The notes under the pieces were generated by a model. It saw only the letters and a program-made list of their open reading frames with translations. It was not told where the DNA came from and ran no database searches. From assembly GCF_008086045.1 (NCBI RefSeq), contig NZ_VSEY01000020.1, positions 1-64,000 of the forward strand: a DNA stretch of 64,000 nt, read 5' to 3'. The position numbers and the translations under genes were made by a program. Source of the DNA: Nonomuraea sp. PA05 (lineage in GTDB: Bacteria; Actinomycetota; Actinomycetes; Streptosporangiales; Streptosporangiaceae). Position 1 is the first letter of the stretch. Every line of letters starts with the position of its first letter. Shown here in pieces: positions 15,501-24,301 of the stretch.

Positions 15501-16307
15501 TCAGGAGGAGGCGGTCACCCGCCGCCGCGCCTCAGGGACGATGAGCGGAGTGCCCGACTGCGGGTCCTGGATGATCTCGCACCGCAGGTCGAACACCTCG
15601 TGCACCAGCTCAGGCGTGACGATCTCGGTGGGGTCGCCCTCGGCCACGATCTGCCCGCCCCGCATCACGATCAGATGCGTCGCGTACCGGCACGCCTGGT
15701 TGAGGTCGTGCAGCACCGCCACCATGGTCCGCCCCTGCTCGTGCAGCTCGGCGCAGAGGTCCAGCACCTCGATCTGGTGGGAGATGTCCAGGAACGTGGT
15801 GGGCTCGTCGAGCAGCAGGATCGGCGTCTCCTGGGCCAGCGCCATGGCCAGCCACACCCGCTGCCGCTGCCCGCCCGACAGCTCGTCCACGATCCGGTCG
15901 GCCAGCTCGGCCACGTCGGTGGCGCGCATGGCCTCCGACACGGCGGCCTCGTCGGCCTTCGACCACTGCCGCATGAGCTTCTGGTGCGGGTACCGGCCGC
16001 GCGCCACCAGGTCGGCCACGGTGATGCCGTCGGGCACGATGGAGCTCTGCGGGAGCAGGCCGAGCCGCCGCGCCACCTCCTTCGACGGCAACGAGGTGAT
16101 CACGCTGCCGTCGAGGTGCACGGCGCCGGTCTTCGGCTTGAGCATCCTGGCCAGGGCCCGCAGCAGGGTGGACTTGCCGCAGGCGTTCGGGCCGATGATC
16201 ACAGTGAACGACTCGTCGGGGATCGTCACGCTGAGGTCCGTGGCCACGACGCGCTGGTCGTAGGCGAGGGTCAGGCCGGTACCGGTCAGACGGGAAGCAG
16301 GGGCCAT
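15501..16307 (-). CDS. Ferric-siderophore ABC transporter ATP-binding protein
   Basis: 268 residues, FecE/FepC type. Walker A IIGPNACGKSTLL (about residues 39-51), Q loop LGLLPQS, signature LSGGQRQRVWLA, Walker B ILLLDEPTTFLD and H-loop VAVLHDLNQA are intact. C-terminal region follows the FepC pattern (GDPTEIVTPELVHEVFDL). It overlaps the upstream permease stop by one base (start at 16307) and is the last gene of the three-gene permease/ATPase operon. Powers uptake of an Fe(III)-siderophore from the divergent binding protein. Confidence 0.92.
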   Translation of the reverse strand: MAPASRLTGTGLTLAYDQRVVATDLSVTIPDESFTVIIGPNACGKSTLLRALARMLKPKTGAVHLDGSVITSLPSKEVARRLGLLPQSSIVPDGITVADLVARGRYPHQKLMRQWSKADEAAVSEAMRATDVAELADRIVDELSGGQRQRVWLAMALAQETPILLLDEPTTFLDISHQIEVLDLCAELHEQGRTMVAVLHDLNQACRYATHLIVMRGGQIVAEGDPTEIVTPELVHEVFDLRCEIIQDPQSGTPLIVPEARRRVTASS

Positions 16308-17314
16308 CAGTGACGGTCCTTTCGCAGGAGCAGAACGAGATAGGTGCCGCCGATGGCGGCGGTCAGCACACCGACGGGGAGCTGGGTGGGGGCGAGCACC
16401 CGCTGGGCGGCCAGGTCGGCGGCGGTCAGCAGGACGGCGCCCATGAGGGCTGAGGAGGCCAGCGTGACGCCGGGGGAGCGGGTCAGCCGCCGGGCGAGCT
16501 GCGGCGCGGCCAGGGCGACGAAGACGACGGGCCCGGCGGCGGCGGTGGCCACGCCCGCCAGCAGCACGCCGGCGGTGACGGCGGCGGCGCGCACGACCTC
16601 GACCTTGATGCCCATGGCCTTGGCCGCGTCGTCGCCCATCTCGATCATCCGCATCGGCCGCGCGACGTACAGGCACAGCGGCAGCAGCACGAGCAGCGCC
16701 AGCGCGACCGGCCAGGCGTGGTCCCAGCCGCGCCCGCTGAGGCTGCCGGTGAGCCAGGCGCCCGCGTTGGCCGCGTCGTTGATGTTGGCCCGGGTCAGCA
16801 GGTAGGAGTTGACGGCCAGCAGCAGCGCGTTCGCGCCGATGCCGACCAGGACGAGCCGGTAGCCCTGGACGCCGCCCCGGTAGGCCAGCAGGTACACCAG
16901 CACGGCCGTCACCACGCACCCGGCGAGCGCGCCGCCGGCGATCGTCATGGCCGACCCGCCCGCCACGACGGCGAGGATGCCGCCCGTGGAGGCGCCGGCG
17001 GTGAAGCCGATGAAGTCGGGGCTGCCCAGGGGGTTCCTGGTGAGGCTCTGGAAGATGGCCCCGCTGACGCCGAACGCGGCCCCGACCAGCAGCCCGGTCA
17101 CCACGCGCGGGGCGCGCAGCTTGCCGACGATCAGCTCGGCGACCGGCGTGCCCTGCCCGAAGATCGCGGAGACGATGTCGGGAACGGGCACGGTGAACTC
17201 GCCCGTGGACAGCGCCGCCACGGTGACGAGGAAGCCGAGCACGACGAGGAGGCCGCCGACGAGCAGGGCGCGGGGCGCGAGCCGTACGGACCAGGAGCCG
17301 ACGCGGACGTTCAC
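16307..17314 (-). CDS. FecCD-family iron-siderophore permease (second subunit)
   Basis: 335 residues, about nine to ten hydrophobic helices. FecCD markers are RAPRVVTGLLVGAAFGVSGA followed by FQSLTRNPLGSPDFIG, GIGANALLLAVNSYL, the cytoplasmic EAA-like coupling loop near AKAMGIKVEVVR, and the C-terminal LPVGVLTAAIGGTYLVLLL. GTG at 17314 overlaps the upstream permease stop as GTGA. Forms a heterodimer with the first permease. Confidence 0.92.
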   Translation of the reverse strand: MNVRVGSWSVRLAPRALLVGGLLVVLGFLVTVAALSTGEFTVPVPDIVSAIFGQGTPVAELIVGKLRAPRVVTGLLVGAAFGVSGAIFQSLTRNPLGSPDFIGFTAGASTGGILAVVAGGSAMTIAGGALAGCVVTAVLVYLLAYRGGVQGYRLVLVGIGANALLLAVNSYLLTRANINDAANAGAWLTGSLSGRGWDHAWPVALALLVLLPLCLYVARPMRMIEMGDDAAKAMGIKVEVVRAAAVTAGVLLAGVATAAAGPVVFVALAAPQLARRLTRSPGVTLASSALMGAVLLTAADLAAQRVLAPTQLPVGVLTAAIGGTYLVLLLRKDRH

Positions 17315-18375
17315 AGCGCGGCCACCCGCTTCCGCCTGGCGAGCATGATGAAGATCGGCGCGCCGATGACCGCCCACACGATGCCCACCTGCACCTCTCC
17401 CGGCCGGGCGATGAGCCGTCCGATCACGTCCGCGCCCAGCAGCAGGATCGGCGCGGCCAGCGCCGAGTACGGCAGCACCCACCGCTGGTCCGGGCCGACC
17501 AGGGCGCGCACGGCGTGCGGCACGATCAGCCCGACGAACACCAGCGGCCCGGCGGCGGCGGTGGCGGCGCCGCACAGCAGGGTGACGGCCACGCCGGTGA
17601 GGATCCTGGTCCTGTTCACCGCGAGGCCCAGCGCCTTGCCCGCGTCCTCGCCGAGCGCCAGCATGTTGAGCGGCCTGGCCAGCAGCAGCCCGAGCACCAG
17701 CCCGGCGATCATGAAGGGCGCGAGCCGCACCAGCGTGCCGGCGGTCTGCCCGGCCAGCGAGCCGGTCAGCCAGAACCGCATCCGGTCGAAGGTCTGGGTG
17801 TCCATGCGGAGGATGGCCGAGGCGACGGCGGTGCACACCATGCCGAACGCGACTCCGGCCAGGGCCAGGCGGACCGGGCTGGAGCCGGAGCGGCCGGCGG
17901 AGGCGAGCGCGTACACCAGGACGGAGGCGAGCGCTGCGCCGCCGAAGGCGAACCACACGTAGACGGCGGGGTCGCTGAGCCCGAACACGCCCAGGGCCAG
18001 TGTCACGCCGAGCATGGCGCCCTGGTTGATGCCCAGCAGGCCGGGGTCGGCCAGCGGGTTGCGGGTCAGGCTCTGCATGAGCGCGCCGGCCAGCCCGAGC
18101 GTGGCCCCCACGCCGAGCCCGAGCAGCGTGCGCGGGACGCGCAGCTCCCGGATGACCGTGTGGTCGCTGGAGCCGTCCGGCGCCACGAACGCGTCGATCA
18201 CGGTGCTGAACGACACCGAGCGGGCGCCCAGCGCCACGCTCGCCAGGGCGACCAGCGCCAGCAGCCCGACCGTGACGACCAGCCCGGCGACGAGCACCGG
18301 GCGACGTCCCCTGGGCCGCCGTTCGCCGTCTTCCTGGCCCACTCCGGCCGCGACCGCATCCTCAGCCGGACGCAC
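17311..18375 (-). CDS. FecCD-family iron-siderophore permease (first subunit)
   Basis: 354 residues with a polar N-terminal tail of about 28 residues and then the FecCD fold. Markers: RVPRTLLGLGVGATLGLAGA and MQSLTRNPLADPGLLGINQG, LALAGVAFGMVCTAVAS, LGLAVNRTR and C-terminal GEVQVGIVWAVIGAPIFI. GTG start at 18375 has a strong GAGGAGG-like element upstream (plus strand CCTCCTCTC). First gene of the operon, divergent from the binding-protein gene and sharing its iron box. Confidence 0.92.
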   Translation of the reverse strand: MRPAEDAVAAGVGQEDGERRPRGRRPVLVAGLVVTVGLLALVALASVALGARSVSFSTVIDAFVAPDGSSDHTVIRELRVPRTLLGLGVGATLGLAGALMQSLTRNPLADPGLLGINQGAMLGVTLALGVFGLSDPAVYVWFAFGGAALASVLVYALASAGRSGSSPVRLALAGVAFGMVCTAVASAILRMDTQTFDRMRFWLTGSLAGQTAGTLVRLAPFMIAGLVLGLLLARPLNMLALGEDAGKALGLAVNRTRILTGVAVTLLCGAATAAAGPLVFVGLIVPHAVRALVGPDQRWVLPYSALAAPILLLGADVIGRLIARPGEVQVGIVWAVIGAPIFIMLARRKRVAAL

Positions 18376-18402
18376 CCGACCTCCTCTCGTGGCAAGTCAA
18401 AC

Positions 18403-18421
18403 TTAGGCAAGGCTAATCTAA
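18403..18421. promoter_or_regulatory. Iron box (IdeR/DmdR1-type operator)
   Basis: TTAGGCAAGGCTAATCTAA matches the 19-bp actinobacterial iron-box consensus TTAGGTTAGGCTAACCTAA at 16 of 19 positions. It sits between the divergent permease and binding-protein starts, so iron-loaded IdeR/DmdR would repress both. A second half-like element, AAGGCAAGCCTAACC, lies at 18434-18448 close to the binding-protein gene. Confidence 0.8.
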
Positions 18422-18462
18422 TAGCCACATAAGAAGGCAAGCCTAACCAGAGGGGGACGCAC

Positions 18463-19470
18463 ATGTCAGGACCGGTACTGGCTCGCAGGGGCTTCCTGTC
18501 GGGTGCGGCGGGACTCGCGGCGGCCCTGACACTCGCGGCGTGCGGAGACGGCGGGACGAGCACGCAGGCGACCCCCGCGGCCTCCGCACCCTCCGCTCAG
18601 GGCTGGACGTTCACCGACGACCGTGGCAAGAAGCTGGCGCAGCCCAAGGTTCCCACCCGGATCGTCGCCCAGGTGGGCGCCGCCGCCGCCCTGTGGGACT
18701 TCGGCGTGCGCCCGATCGGCGTCTTCGGCCCGCACAAGCTGACGGACGGCACCAGGGACCCGCAGGCAGGCAACGTGGACATCACCAAGGTCACGGGCCT
18801 GGGCAACGTCTGGGACGAGTTCAACGTCGAGCAGTACATCGCGCTGCAGCCCGACCTGCTCGTCAGCGGCATGTACATCAACGGCACCCTCTGGTACGTG
18901 CCCGAGAAGTCCAAGGACACCATCGAGCAGGTCGCCCCGACCGCCGGCGTGATGCTCACCGGCAAGAGCGCCACCGAGGTGATCGGCAAGTACGAGGAGC
19001 TGGCCAGGTCGCTCGGCGCCGGCATGGAGGGCGTGCCCGAGGCCAAGGCCCGCATGGAGGCGGCCACCAAGGAGCTGAGCCGGTTCAAGCACCTCAAGAT
19101 CCTCCTGGTGTCGGGCGGCGCGGACGCCCTCTGGGTGGTCAACCCGCCCGAGTACCCGGACATCGTGCACATGGTCGACGCTGGGCTGAACGTCGTCACG
19201 CCCTCCAAGGTCGACGAGGGCGGCTTCTTCCAGACGCTGAGCTGGGAGAACGCCGACGAGTACGACGCCGACGTGATCCTCTACGACACGCGCACGCAGG
19301 CGCTCAAGCCCGAGGAGATGCTGAAGAAGCCCACCTTCGCCAAGCTCCCCGCGGTCAAGGCCGGCCAGCTCTACCCGTGGTCCGCCGAGGCGCCCTTCAG
19401 CTACCAGGGTTACGCCACATTCCTGGAGGAGCTGGTGGCGAACCTGAAGAAGGCCGAACCCCTTCAGTAG
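18463..19470 (+). CDS. Iron-siderophore ABC transporter substrate-binding lipoprotein (Tat-type signal)
   Basis: 335 residues. N-terminus SGPVLARRGFLSGAAGLAAA combines a twin-arginine motif (RRGFL) with a lipobox (LAAC), so the mature protein is lipid-anchored outside. The Peripla_BP_2 domain begins near WTFTDDRGKKLAQPKVPTRI and includes YIALQPDLLVSG and the C-terminal AEAPFSYQGYATFLEEL. Iron-box control and the divergent FecCD/FecE operon identify it as the receptor for a ferric siderophore; the specific siderophore is unknown. Its stop overlaps the convergent helicase-like gene by 7 bp. Confidence 0.92.
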   Translation: MSGPVLARRGFLSGAAGLAAALTLAACGDGGTSTQATPAASAPSAQGWTFTDDRGKKLAQPKVPTRIVAQVGAAAALWDFGVRPIGVFGPHKLTDGTRDPQAGNVDITKVTGLGNVWDEFNVEQYIALQPDLLVSGMYINGTLWYVPEKSKDTIEQVAPTAGVMLTGKSATEVIGKYEELARSLGAGMEGVPEAKARMEAATKELSRFKHLKILLVSGGADALWVVNPPEYPDIVHMVDAGLNVVTPSKVDEGGFFQTLSWENADEYDADVILYDTRTQALKPEEMLKKPTFAKLPAVKAGQLYPWSAEAPFSYQGYATFLEELVANLKKAEPLQ

Positions 19471-21884
19471 GCCCCGCGGACCTCGACGATCTCGGCGAGG
19501 GGGAACTCCAGGTAGTCGCCCGCCTCCTCGCACCAGGCGTCCAGCGCGCCGCCCTTCAGCTCGCCGTGGCTGATCGTGGCGGTCAGCCCGCCGGTCAGCG
19601 TGATGCCGGCGCGCACGCCCCGGTCGACCACGAACCCGAGCAGCGACTGCTGCGCCGTCGGCAGCCTGGTCGCCATCCTGCCGATGATGGCCCAGGTGCG
19701 GCCGTTCCTGTCGTCGCCCGCCCGGCCGGCGGCGACGAGGCGGCGGGCGTGCTCGTACGGGTCGGGCGGCGGCTCGGCCAGCATGTGGGGCGGCGCCTCG
19801 AACTCCGCCAGGCCGGGAAAGTCGGACAGCTCCGCCACCTGCCCGCCGGGCAGCAGGATGAGCTTGCCCGGCGCGCTCTCCTCGGCCCTGACCCGGTGGA
19901 TGGTGATCTCCCCGGTGTCGGAGACGGGCACGGGGGAGTAGCCGACCTCGCGCAGCGCGGCCAGCGTGCGGTCGGCCGGCGCGCCGCTGACCAGCACCGT
20001 AGGGGCCAGCAGCCGCAGCCCGAGCCGGCCCAGCCGCCGGTGCGCGGCGATCTCGGCGAGCAGTGTGGGGTCGGTGGCCTGCACCACGCAGCCGACCGTG
20101 CTCACGGTCACCTCGCCGTGCCTGCGAGCGGTGTCGCGGACCAGGTATTCGAGCGGCTGCGGGATGGTGCCGACCGCGGCCAGCTCGTCGAGCAGATCGT
20201 CGGCGTCGTAGCCCTGGTCGAGCGCGCGCCGCACGCTCGGCGTGGTGAAGCGCCACACCGAGGCGGCGCCGCGGGACTCGCGGTCGGCGCAGCGGTCGAG
20301 CAGCGCCGCCAGCTCCGCCGACGGCGGCCCGGTGACGACGGCGGTCAGGTCGGGCCCGAACAGCGCGCTCCTGCGCACGCTGGCCAGCGCCCTGGTGGCG
20401 GCCTCGGCGAGCACCGGGTCGTGCTCGACCATGGGCACGGCGTCGTCGTTCTCGTCGCCGGGCTTGGCCGTCAGGCCGGCCAGCGCGCGGCCGAGGTCGG
20501 TCAGCGTGTTGTTGGCCAGCAGCCCGAGCAGCCTGGCCTCGTCGAGGACGGCGGGCGCGCACTCGCGCAGCAGCGCCTTGTCGAGCAGCGGGGCGTGCCA
20601 GTGGACGGCGGCGATGAGGCTGTCGCGGTCGGCGAAGGCCGTGCCGGCGGGCAGGTGGGCGAGCACGGCCAGCACGGCCCTGCGCACCTGGGCGAGCGCG
20701 GCGCCGGCGGGGTCGTCGCCGAGCACGGTGCCGTACCTGCCGTCGATCTTGCGCAGCGAGGAGCGCTCCATCCGCCACCACGCCGCCAGCAGCACCCGCA
20801 GGCGGGCGGAGCCCTCGTCGAGCCGCCACCGGTCGAAGCGCTCGGTGGGGATCATGCCGCCGGACGGCTCGTCCCAGGCCAGCAGCCTGGCGACCGCGCA
20901 CACCTCCAGCAGCAGCCGTGTCTCGTCCTCGTCGCAGCCGGTCTCCTTGGCCATCCTGCGCACCTCGCGCACGCCCACGCCGCCGGTCTTGAGCAGCGGC
21001 AGCGGCGTCTTGGAGGTGTTGTCGAGCAGGGCCGCGCACCGCTCGACCACGTGCGGGGCGGCCAGCGTCATCAGGTGGTCGACCTCCTCGGGGTCGACCG
21101 GGATGGTGGCCATCTCGGGCGCGTCGGGCAGGAAGGCCGGGTGGTAGCCGGAGCCGCGCAGGCAGATCGCCACCTCGCGGGGGATCTCGGCCTTGTGCCA
21201 GCTCGGCCGGAAGAGCAGGCCGTGGTCGGCGCACCACCGCTCGGGCGTGCCGGGGCTGACGAACCTGGCGCCGTCCACGGTGAGTGCGGGGCCGTCCCAG
21301 GCGAAGCGGTCGAGCAGCGGGACGGTGCCGTCGGGGGCGTGGCGCATCAGCGCCCTGATGCGGTCGGTGTCGCTGAGCGCCTCGATGACGCGGGTGATCA
21401 TGCGGCGCTTGTTGCCCTGCACAGGCAGGCCGAGGTTGCGGGCGAGCGCGTGCAGCGCGTCGTTGCTGATGGACCAGGCGTTCAGGTAGTGGTCGAGCGG
21501 CTCGCCGAGGCTGAGCGGCGCGGCCCACCAGCGCGAGACGCCCTCGGCGAGGTGGATGACGCCGTCGTCGCCGGGCCAGGCCAGCGCGTGGTCGTAGAGG
21601 TGCTCCAGCCAGGGCGTCACCTCGTCGGGCGGGCTGCTGAGGAAGCGCGCCAGCGACTCGGCGGTGGGGCGGGTCATGGCCAGGGTGGTCTCGGCGACCT
21701 GGAGGCAGGGCAACGGCAGGCCGCGCAGGGTCTCGATCACGGCGACGGCGTTGCCGAGCCGCTGGGCCAGGGTGTCGAGCCGCCTGGGCCAGGGCGCGGC
21801 GATGGCGTCGGGCCGGTTGGCCAGGATGCGGCCAAGCCTGTCCTCGTCCAGTGTTCGCAGCCAGCCGAGCAGGTGATCTTCCAT
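19464..21884 (-). CDS. XPB/Ssl2-like helicase C-terminal-domain protein
   Basis: 806 residues. I recognise the actinobacterial helicase-associated (Helicase_C_3) family: N-terminus MEDHLLGWLRTLDEDRLGRI, mid-region winged-helix segments and a C-terminal domain around TVGCVVQATDPTLLAEIAAH with LRLLAPTVLV. Classical helicase motifs (Walker A GxGKT, DExH) are absent, so this is not itself a motor; it probably assists an XPB-type repair helicase encoded elsewhere. Single gene; ATG at 21884. Confidence 0.8.
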   Translation of the reverse strand: MEDHLLGWLRTLDEDRLGRILANRPDAIAAPWPRRLDTLAQRLGNAVAVIETLRGLPLPCLQVAETTLAMTRPTAESLARFLSSPPDEVTPWLEHLYDHALAWPGDDGVIHLAEGVSRWWAAPLSLGEPLDHYLNAWSISNDALHALARNLGLPVQGNKRRMITRVIEALSDTDRIRALMRHAPDGTVPLLDRFAWDGPALTVDGARFVSPGTPERWCADHGLLFRPSWHKAEIPREVAICLRGSGYHPAFLPDAPEMATIPVDPEEVDHLMTLAAPHVVERCAALLDNTSKTPLPLLKTGGVGVREVRRMAKETGCDEDETRLLLEVCAVARLLAWDEPSGGMIPTERFDRWRLDEGSARLRVLLAAWWRMERSSLRKIDGRYGTVLGDDPAGAALAQVRRAVLAVLAHLPAGTAFADRDSLIAAVHWHAPLLDKALLRECAPAVLDEARLLGLLANNTLTDLGRALAGLTAKPGDENDDAVPMVEHDPVLAEAATRALASVRRSALFGPDLTAVVTGPPSAELAALLDRCADRESRGAASVWRFTTPSVRRALDQGYDADDLLDELAAVGTIPQPLEYLVRDTARRHGEVTVSTVGCVVQATDPTLLAEIAAHRRLGRLGLRLLAPTVLVSGAPADRTLAALREVGYSPVPVSDTGEITIHRVRAEESAPGKLILLPGGQVAELSDFPGLAEFEAPPHMLAEPPPDPYEHARRLVAAGRAGDDRNGRTWAIIGRMATRLPTAQQSLLGFVVDRGVRAGITLTGGLTATISHGELKGGALDAWCEEAGDYLEFPLAEIVEVRGAY

Positions 21885-21962
21885 CTGTCAGCACTCTCAT
21901 GGGGTCGCGCGCGGGACTCACCGTGAGCCATGACCATCCACGGTAATGCAGATCACCCCCGG

Positions 21963-22457
21963 TCAGGAGAGGACTGCCCAGACGATCTTTCCGTGAGGCG
22001 CGAGTGCGGACCAGCCCCAGCGGAGGCTGAGCGATTCGACGATGTGGAGTCCGAGGCCGCCGGTGTCAAGGGGGCCAGGGTATCGCAGCACGGGGACCGA
22101 GGAGCCTGGATCGGTGAAGGCGCTGGTGACCAGCGGCCCCCGGCGGACGAGGGACATGTGGACCGAGCGCTCGCGGGCCGGGTCGTCCAGGCAGAGGCCG
22201 TGCCGCAGCGCGTTGGTGGCCAGCTCGGAGACCACCAGCTCCATGTTGTCGGCCAGCTCGCCGAGGCCCCAGCCGGTCAGCGCGCCCACCGTGAAGCTGC
22301 GGGCGGTATGGACCGAGGTGGCGGCGGGCGGGAGGACGAACGTGGCGCTCGTGGACGGGCCGGGGACCAGCAGATCGCGGGCGGCCTCCGGCCACCAGCC
22401 GACTGGGGGCCACCAATCGAACGTGGTCCACTGGCCGTGCGCCGTGGTGGATTGCAC
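21963..22457 (-). CDS. ATP-binding protein, RsbW-like serine-kinase fold (WhiJ-locus type)
   Basis: 164 residues from the GTG at 22457. The HATPase_c_2 domain is visible: VVSELATNALRHG (N box) and the G box segment GPLDTGGLGLHIVESLSLRW. Sequence before it (ATFVLPPAATSVHTARSFTV) is typical of the short actinobacterial anti-sigma-like proteins. An ATG at 22505 is in frame, but the added residues lie in the repeat-rich operator region and it lacks a ribosome site. It is divergent from an XRE-DUF5753 regulator and DUF397 gene, the classic WhiJ/AbaA-like arrangement. Confidence 0.82.
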   Translation of the reverse strand: MQSTTAHGQWTTFDWWPPVGWWPEAARDLLVPGPSTSATFVLPPAATSVHTARSFTVGALTGWGLGELADNMELVVSELATNALRHGLCLDDPARERSVHMSLVRRGPLVTSAFTDPGSSVPVLRYPGPLDTGGLGLHIVESLSLRWGWSALAPHGKIVWAVLS

Positions 22458-22528
22458 GTGATCATTCTGCTGCAAACTCTCGTGCAGGTGCAAGAGCGAA
22501 TGCACGTGCAGACAACTCGTGCAGGCGC
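22451..22528. promoter_or_regulatory. Cluster of GTGCA/TGCAC half-sites, probable operator array
   Basis: Four elements are close together: TTGCACGTGAT at about 22452, CTCGTGCAGGTGC at about 22479, the 10-bp palindrome TGCACGTGCA at 22501-22510, and CTCGTGCAGGCGC at about 22516. Two are near-identical direct repeats (CTCGTGCAGG). They lie between the divergent ATP-binding gene and XRE gene, so binding by that XRE protein is a sensible but untested idea. Confidence 0.5.
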
Positions 22529-22796
22529 TACCGTTGCCCTCAATTGGTCAATATGGGGGAAAGGGGATCTTGTCCGCGGCCCATGATCTTTCGGCCGTGA
22601 AGTGACAGACTGTAGGTGCATACTCCGCTACCCTGCGGTCGCCCGTACAAAAGGGGCGTTCGTGGGTGCAACTTCACTACGTGCGGTGGGCGCCGCCGAG
22701 AACGGTGCGGTCCCATCGTGTTGCAAGGAAACGACCCTCCGGGGTTGACGACCCTTCGGGGATATGGCCTTCAGGGATAGGACCGAGGAGCAGCAC

Positions 22797-23663
22797 GTGT
22801 CGATTGATCCGCCCGGGACCGGTTCAACCGTTCGGCGCATCATGCTGGGGGCGAGTCTCAGGCGCCTCCGCGAGGCCAGCGGGCTCGACCGGGCACAGGC
22901 CGGATTCCACATCCGGGCGTCCGAGTCCAAGATCAGCCGTATGGAGCTCGGCCGCGTCGGCTTCAAGACACGTGACGTGGAAGACCTGCTCACCTTGTAC
23001 GGCGTCGTCGACGATGCCGAACGCCGTGCCCTGCTGGAGATGGTGCGCGAGGCCAACACCCCCGGATGGTGGCACAAGTACTCGGCCGAGCTGCCGTCGT
23101 GGTTCACCACGTACATCGGCCTGGAGGAGGCCGCGAGCGTGATCCGTACCTATGAGGTGCAGTTCGTGCCCGGCCTGCTGCAGACGGCCTCGTACGCGCG
23201 CTCGGTCTTCCAGCTCGGCAACCCCGATGCGAGCCCCGAGAGAATCGAACGGCGCGTGCACATGCGCATGCAGCGCCAGGAGCGCTTCACCCAGAAAGAC
23301 GGACCCCGGTTGTGGGCCGTCATCGACGAGGCGGCGCTCAAGCGGACCATCGGCGGGCGGGAGGTCATGTCCGAGCAGCTCCGGCATCTGCTGGAAGTCG
23401 CGGCCCTTCCCAACATCACCCTCCAGGTGATGCCCTTCAGATTCGGCAAGCACGCCGCCGAGGGGGGCGCGTTCAGCATCTTGCGGTTTCCCGAGTCCGA
23501 CTTGTCGGACGTTGTCTACGTCGAGCAGCTCTGGGGTGCCCTGTACCTGGACAAGCGTGAGGACATCGATCCGTACCTCACGGCCATGGAGCAGTTGTGC
23601 GTGGAGAGCACCACGCCAGGGGGCACAGTCGAGCTCATCGGCGGTCTTCTCAGAAAGATGTAG
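22797..23663 (+). CDS. XRE-family regulator with DUF5753 (Scr1/WhiJ-like)
   Basis: 288 residues. The helix-turn-helix occupies about residues 17-70 (LRRLREASGLDRAQAGFHIR and SESKISRMELGR). The DUF5753 domain follows: PSWFTTYIGLEEAASVIRTY and EVQFVPGLLQTASYARSV are diagnostic, as is ITLQVMPFRFGKHA. GTG at 22797 with GAGGAG upstream is preferred over the ATG at 22764. Family members control development and antibiotic production in Streptomyces with a DUF397 partner. The next gene starts directly after its stop codon. Confidence 0.9.
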   Translation: MSIDPPGTGSTVRRIMLGASLRRLREASGLDRAQAGFHIRASESKISRMELGRVGFKTRDVEDLLTLYGVVDDAERRALLEMVREANTPGWWHKYSAELPSWFTTYIGLEEAASVIRTYEVQFVPGLLQTASYARSVFQLGNPDASPERIERRVHMRMQRQERFTQKDGPRLWAVIDEAALKRTIGGREVMSEQLRHLLEVAALPNITLQVMPFRFGKHAAEGGAFSILRFPESDLSDVVYVEQLWGALYLDKREDIDPYLTAMEQLCVESTTPGGTVELIGGLLRKM

Positions 23664-23900
23664 ATGAACCAGACCTACAACGGCATGCCCGCGGCCGACC
23701 TCACCCAGGTGGCCTGGCGCAAGAGCCGCTACAGCAACTCGCAGGGCAACTGCGTCGAGCTCGCCGAGCTCCCCGACGGGGGCGTCGCGGTGCGCAACTC
23801 CCGTTTCCCCGACGGCCCTGCCCTCATCTATACCCGCGACGAGATCCGGGCCCTGGTGCTCGGGGTGAAGGACGGAGAGTTCGACGGCCTGCTCGTGTAA
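23664..23900 (+). CDS. DUF397 small regulator-partner protein
   Basis: 78 residues, complete DUF397 domain: VAWRKSRYSNSQGNCVELAE, then LPDGGVAVRNSRFPDGPALI, ending EIRALVLGVKDGEFDGLL. The ATG follows the XRE stop with no intervening base, implying translational coupling. In WhiJ-like loci, DUF397 proteins bind and modulate the linked XRE-DUF5753 protein; the same is likely here. Confidence 0.92.
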   Translation: MNQTYNGMPAADLTQVAWRKSRYSNSQGNCVELAELPDGGVAVRNSRFPDGPALIYTRDEIRALVLGVKDGEFDGLLV

Positions 23901-23915
23901 CAGCATGTTCACACA

Positions 23916-23944
23916 CGGCGCGCCCGCGTAACGGGGGCGCGCCG
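23916..23944 (+). terminator. Strong hairpin terminator after DUF397 gene
   Basis: CGGCGCGCCC (23916-23925) and GGGCGCGCCG (23935-23944) form a perfect 10-bp stem with a 9-base loop, 15 bases after the DUF397 stop. No T run follows, as is common in high-GC actinomycetes. Confidence 0.65.
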
Positions 23945-23988
23945 GAGGCGTAACCGCCCGGCCTCGTCCTTCGGCCAGTATTCGGGTC

Positions 23989-24246
23989 ATGCTCGACCAG
24001 ATGACTCTGTATCCGATCGCCGACGACGTGCTCTTCGCGCCGGGCGGCAAGGTCGTGATCCGCACCTATGGCGTGGCGCCCGCCACCACGGGCGCCTCCG
24101 TCTCCTATCGCACCTGGGTGACCGGCATCAGGGACCAGCCGCGTTACTGGCACTGGGGCCACTTCGAGGACGCCGCCTCCGGGCACCGCAAGGTCCTCGA
24201 GTGGCTGACCGGGCGCGGGCCCCAGCCTTCCCAAGCGCTGTCCTGA
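23989..24246 (+). CDS. Hypothetical small protein
   Basis: 85 residues (MLDQMTLYPIADDVLFAPGG onward). No domain recognised, no signal peptide or membrane segment. It is rich in aromatic residues in the second half (RTWVTGIRDQPRYWHWGHFE) and ends in a polar tail. Codon use is ordinary for the region. Position after the terminator of the DUF397 gene suggests its own promoter. Coding status is likely but not certain. Confidence 0.6.
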   Translation: MLDQMTLYPIADDVLFAPGGKVVIRTYGVAPATTGASVSYRTWVTGIRDQPRYWHWGHFEDAASGHRKVLEWLTGRGPQPSQALS

Positions 24247-24261
24247 TCGCTATCCTCTGAG

Positions 24262-24277
24262 CCAAGCAATCGCTTGG
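24262..24277. promoter_or_regulatory. CAAG/CTTG palindrome, site 1 (putative TetR-type operator)
   Basis: CCAAGCAATCGCTTGG is a 6-bp inverted repeat (CCAAGC / GCTTGG) with a 4-base spacer, centred about 33 bp upstream of the next gene. It resembles two other CAAG..CTTG palindromes at 27826 and 40361 but with a wider spacer. Confidence 0.5.
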
Positions 24278-24301
24278 TAGCCACCCGGCATCGGAGGAGG
24301 C

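Noticed and set aside
18466..21926. Very long open frames on both strands across the siderophore and helicase genes
   Set aside because: Repetitive, Arg/Gly/Ala/Pro-rich products with no domain, lying opposite or in shifted frames to clear genes; typical of high-GC shadow frames.
22458..22505. Longer N-terminus for the ATP-binding protein (ATG at 22505)
   Set aside because: Lacks a ribosome site and would read through the GTGCA repeat region; GTG at 22457 is preferred but not proven.
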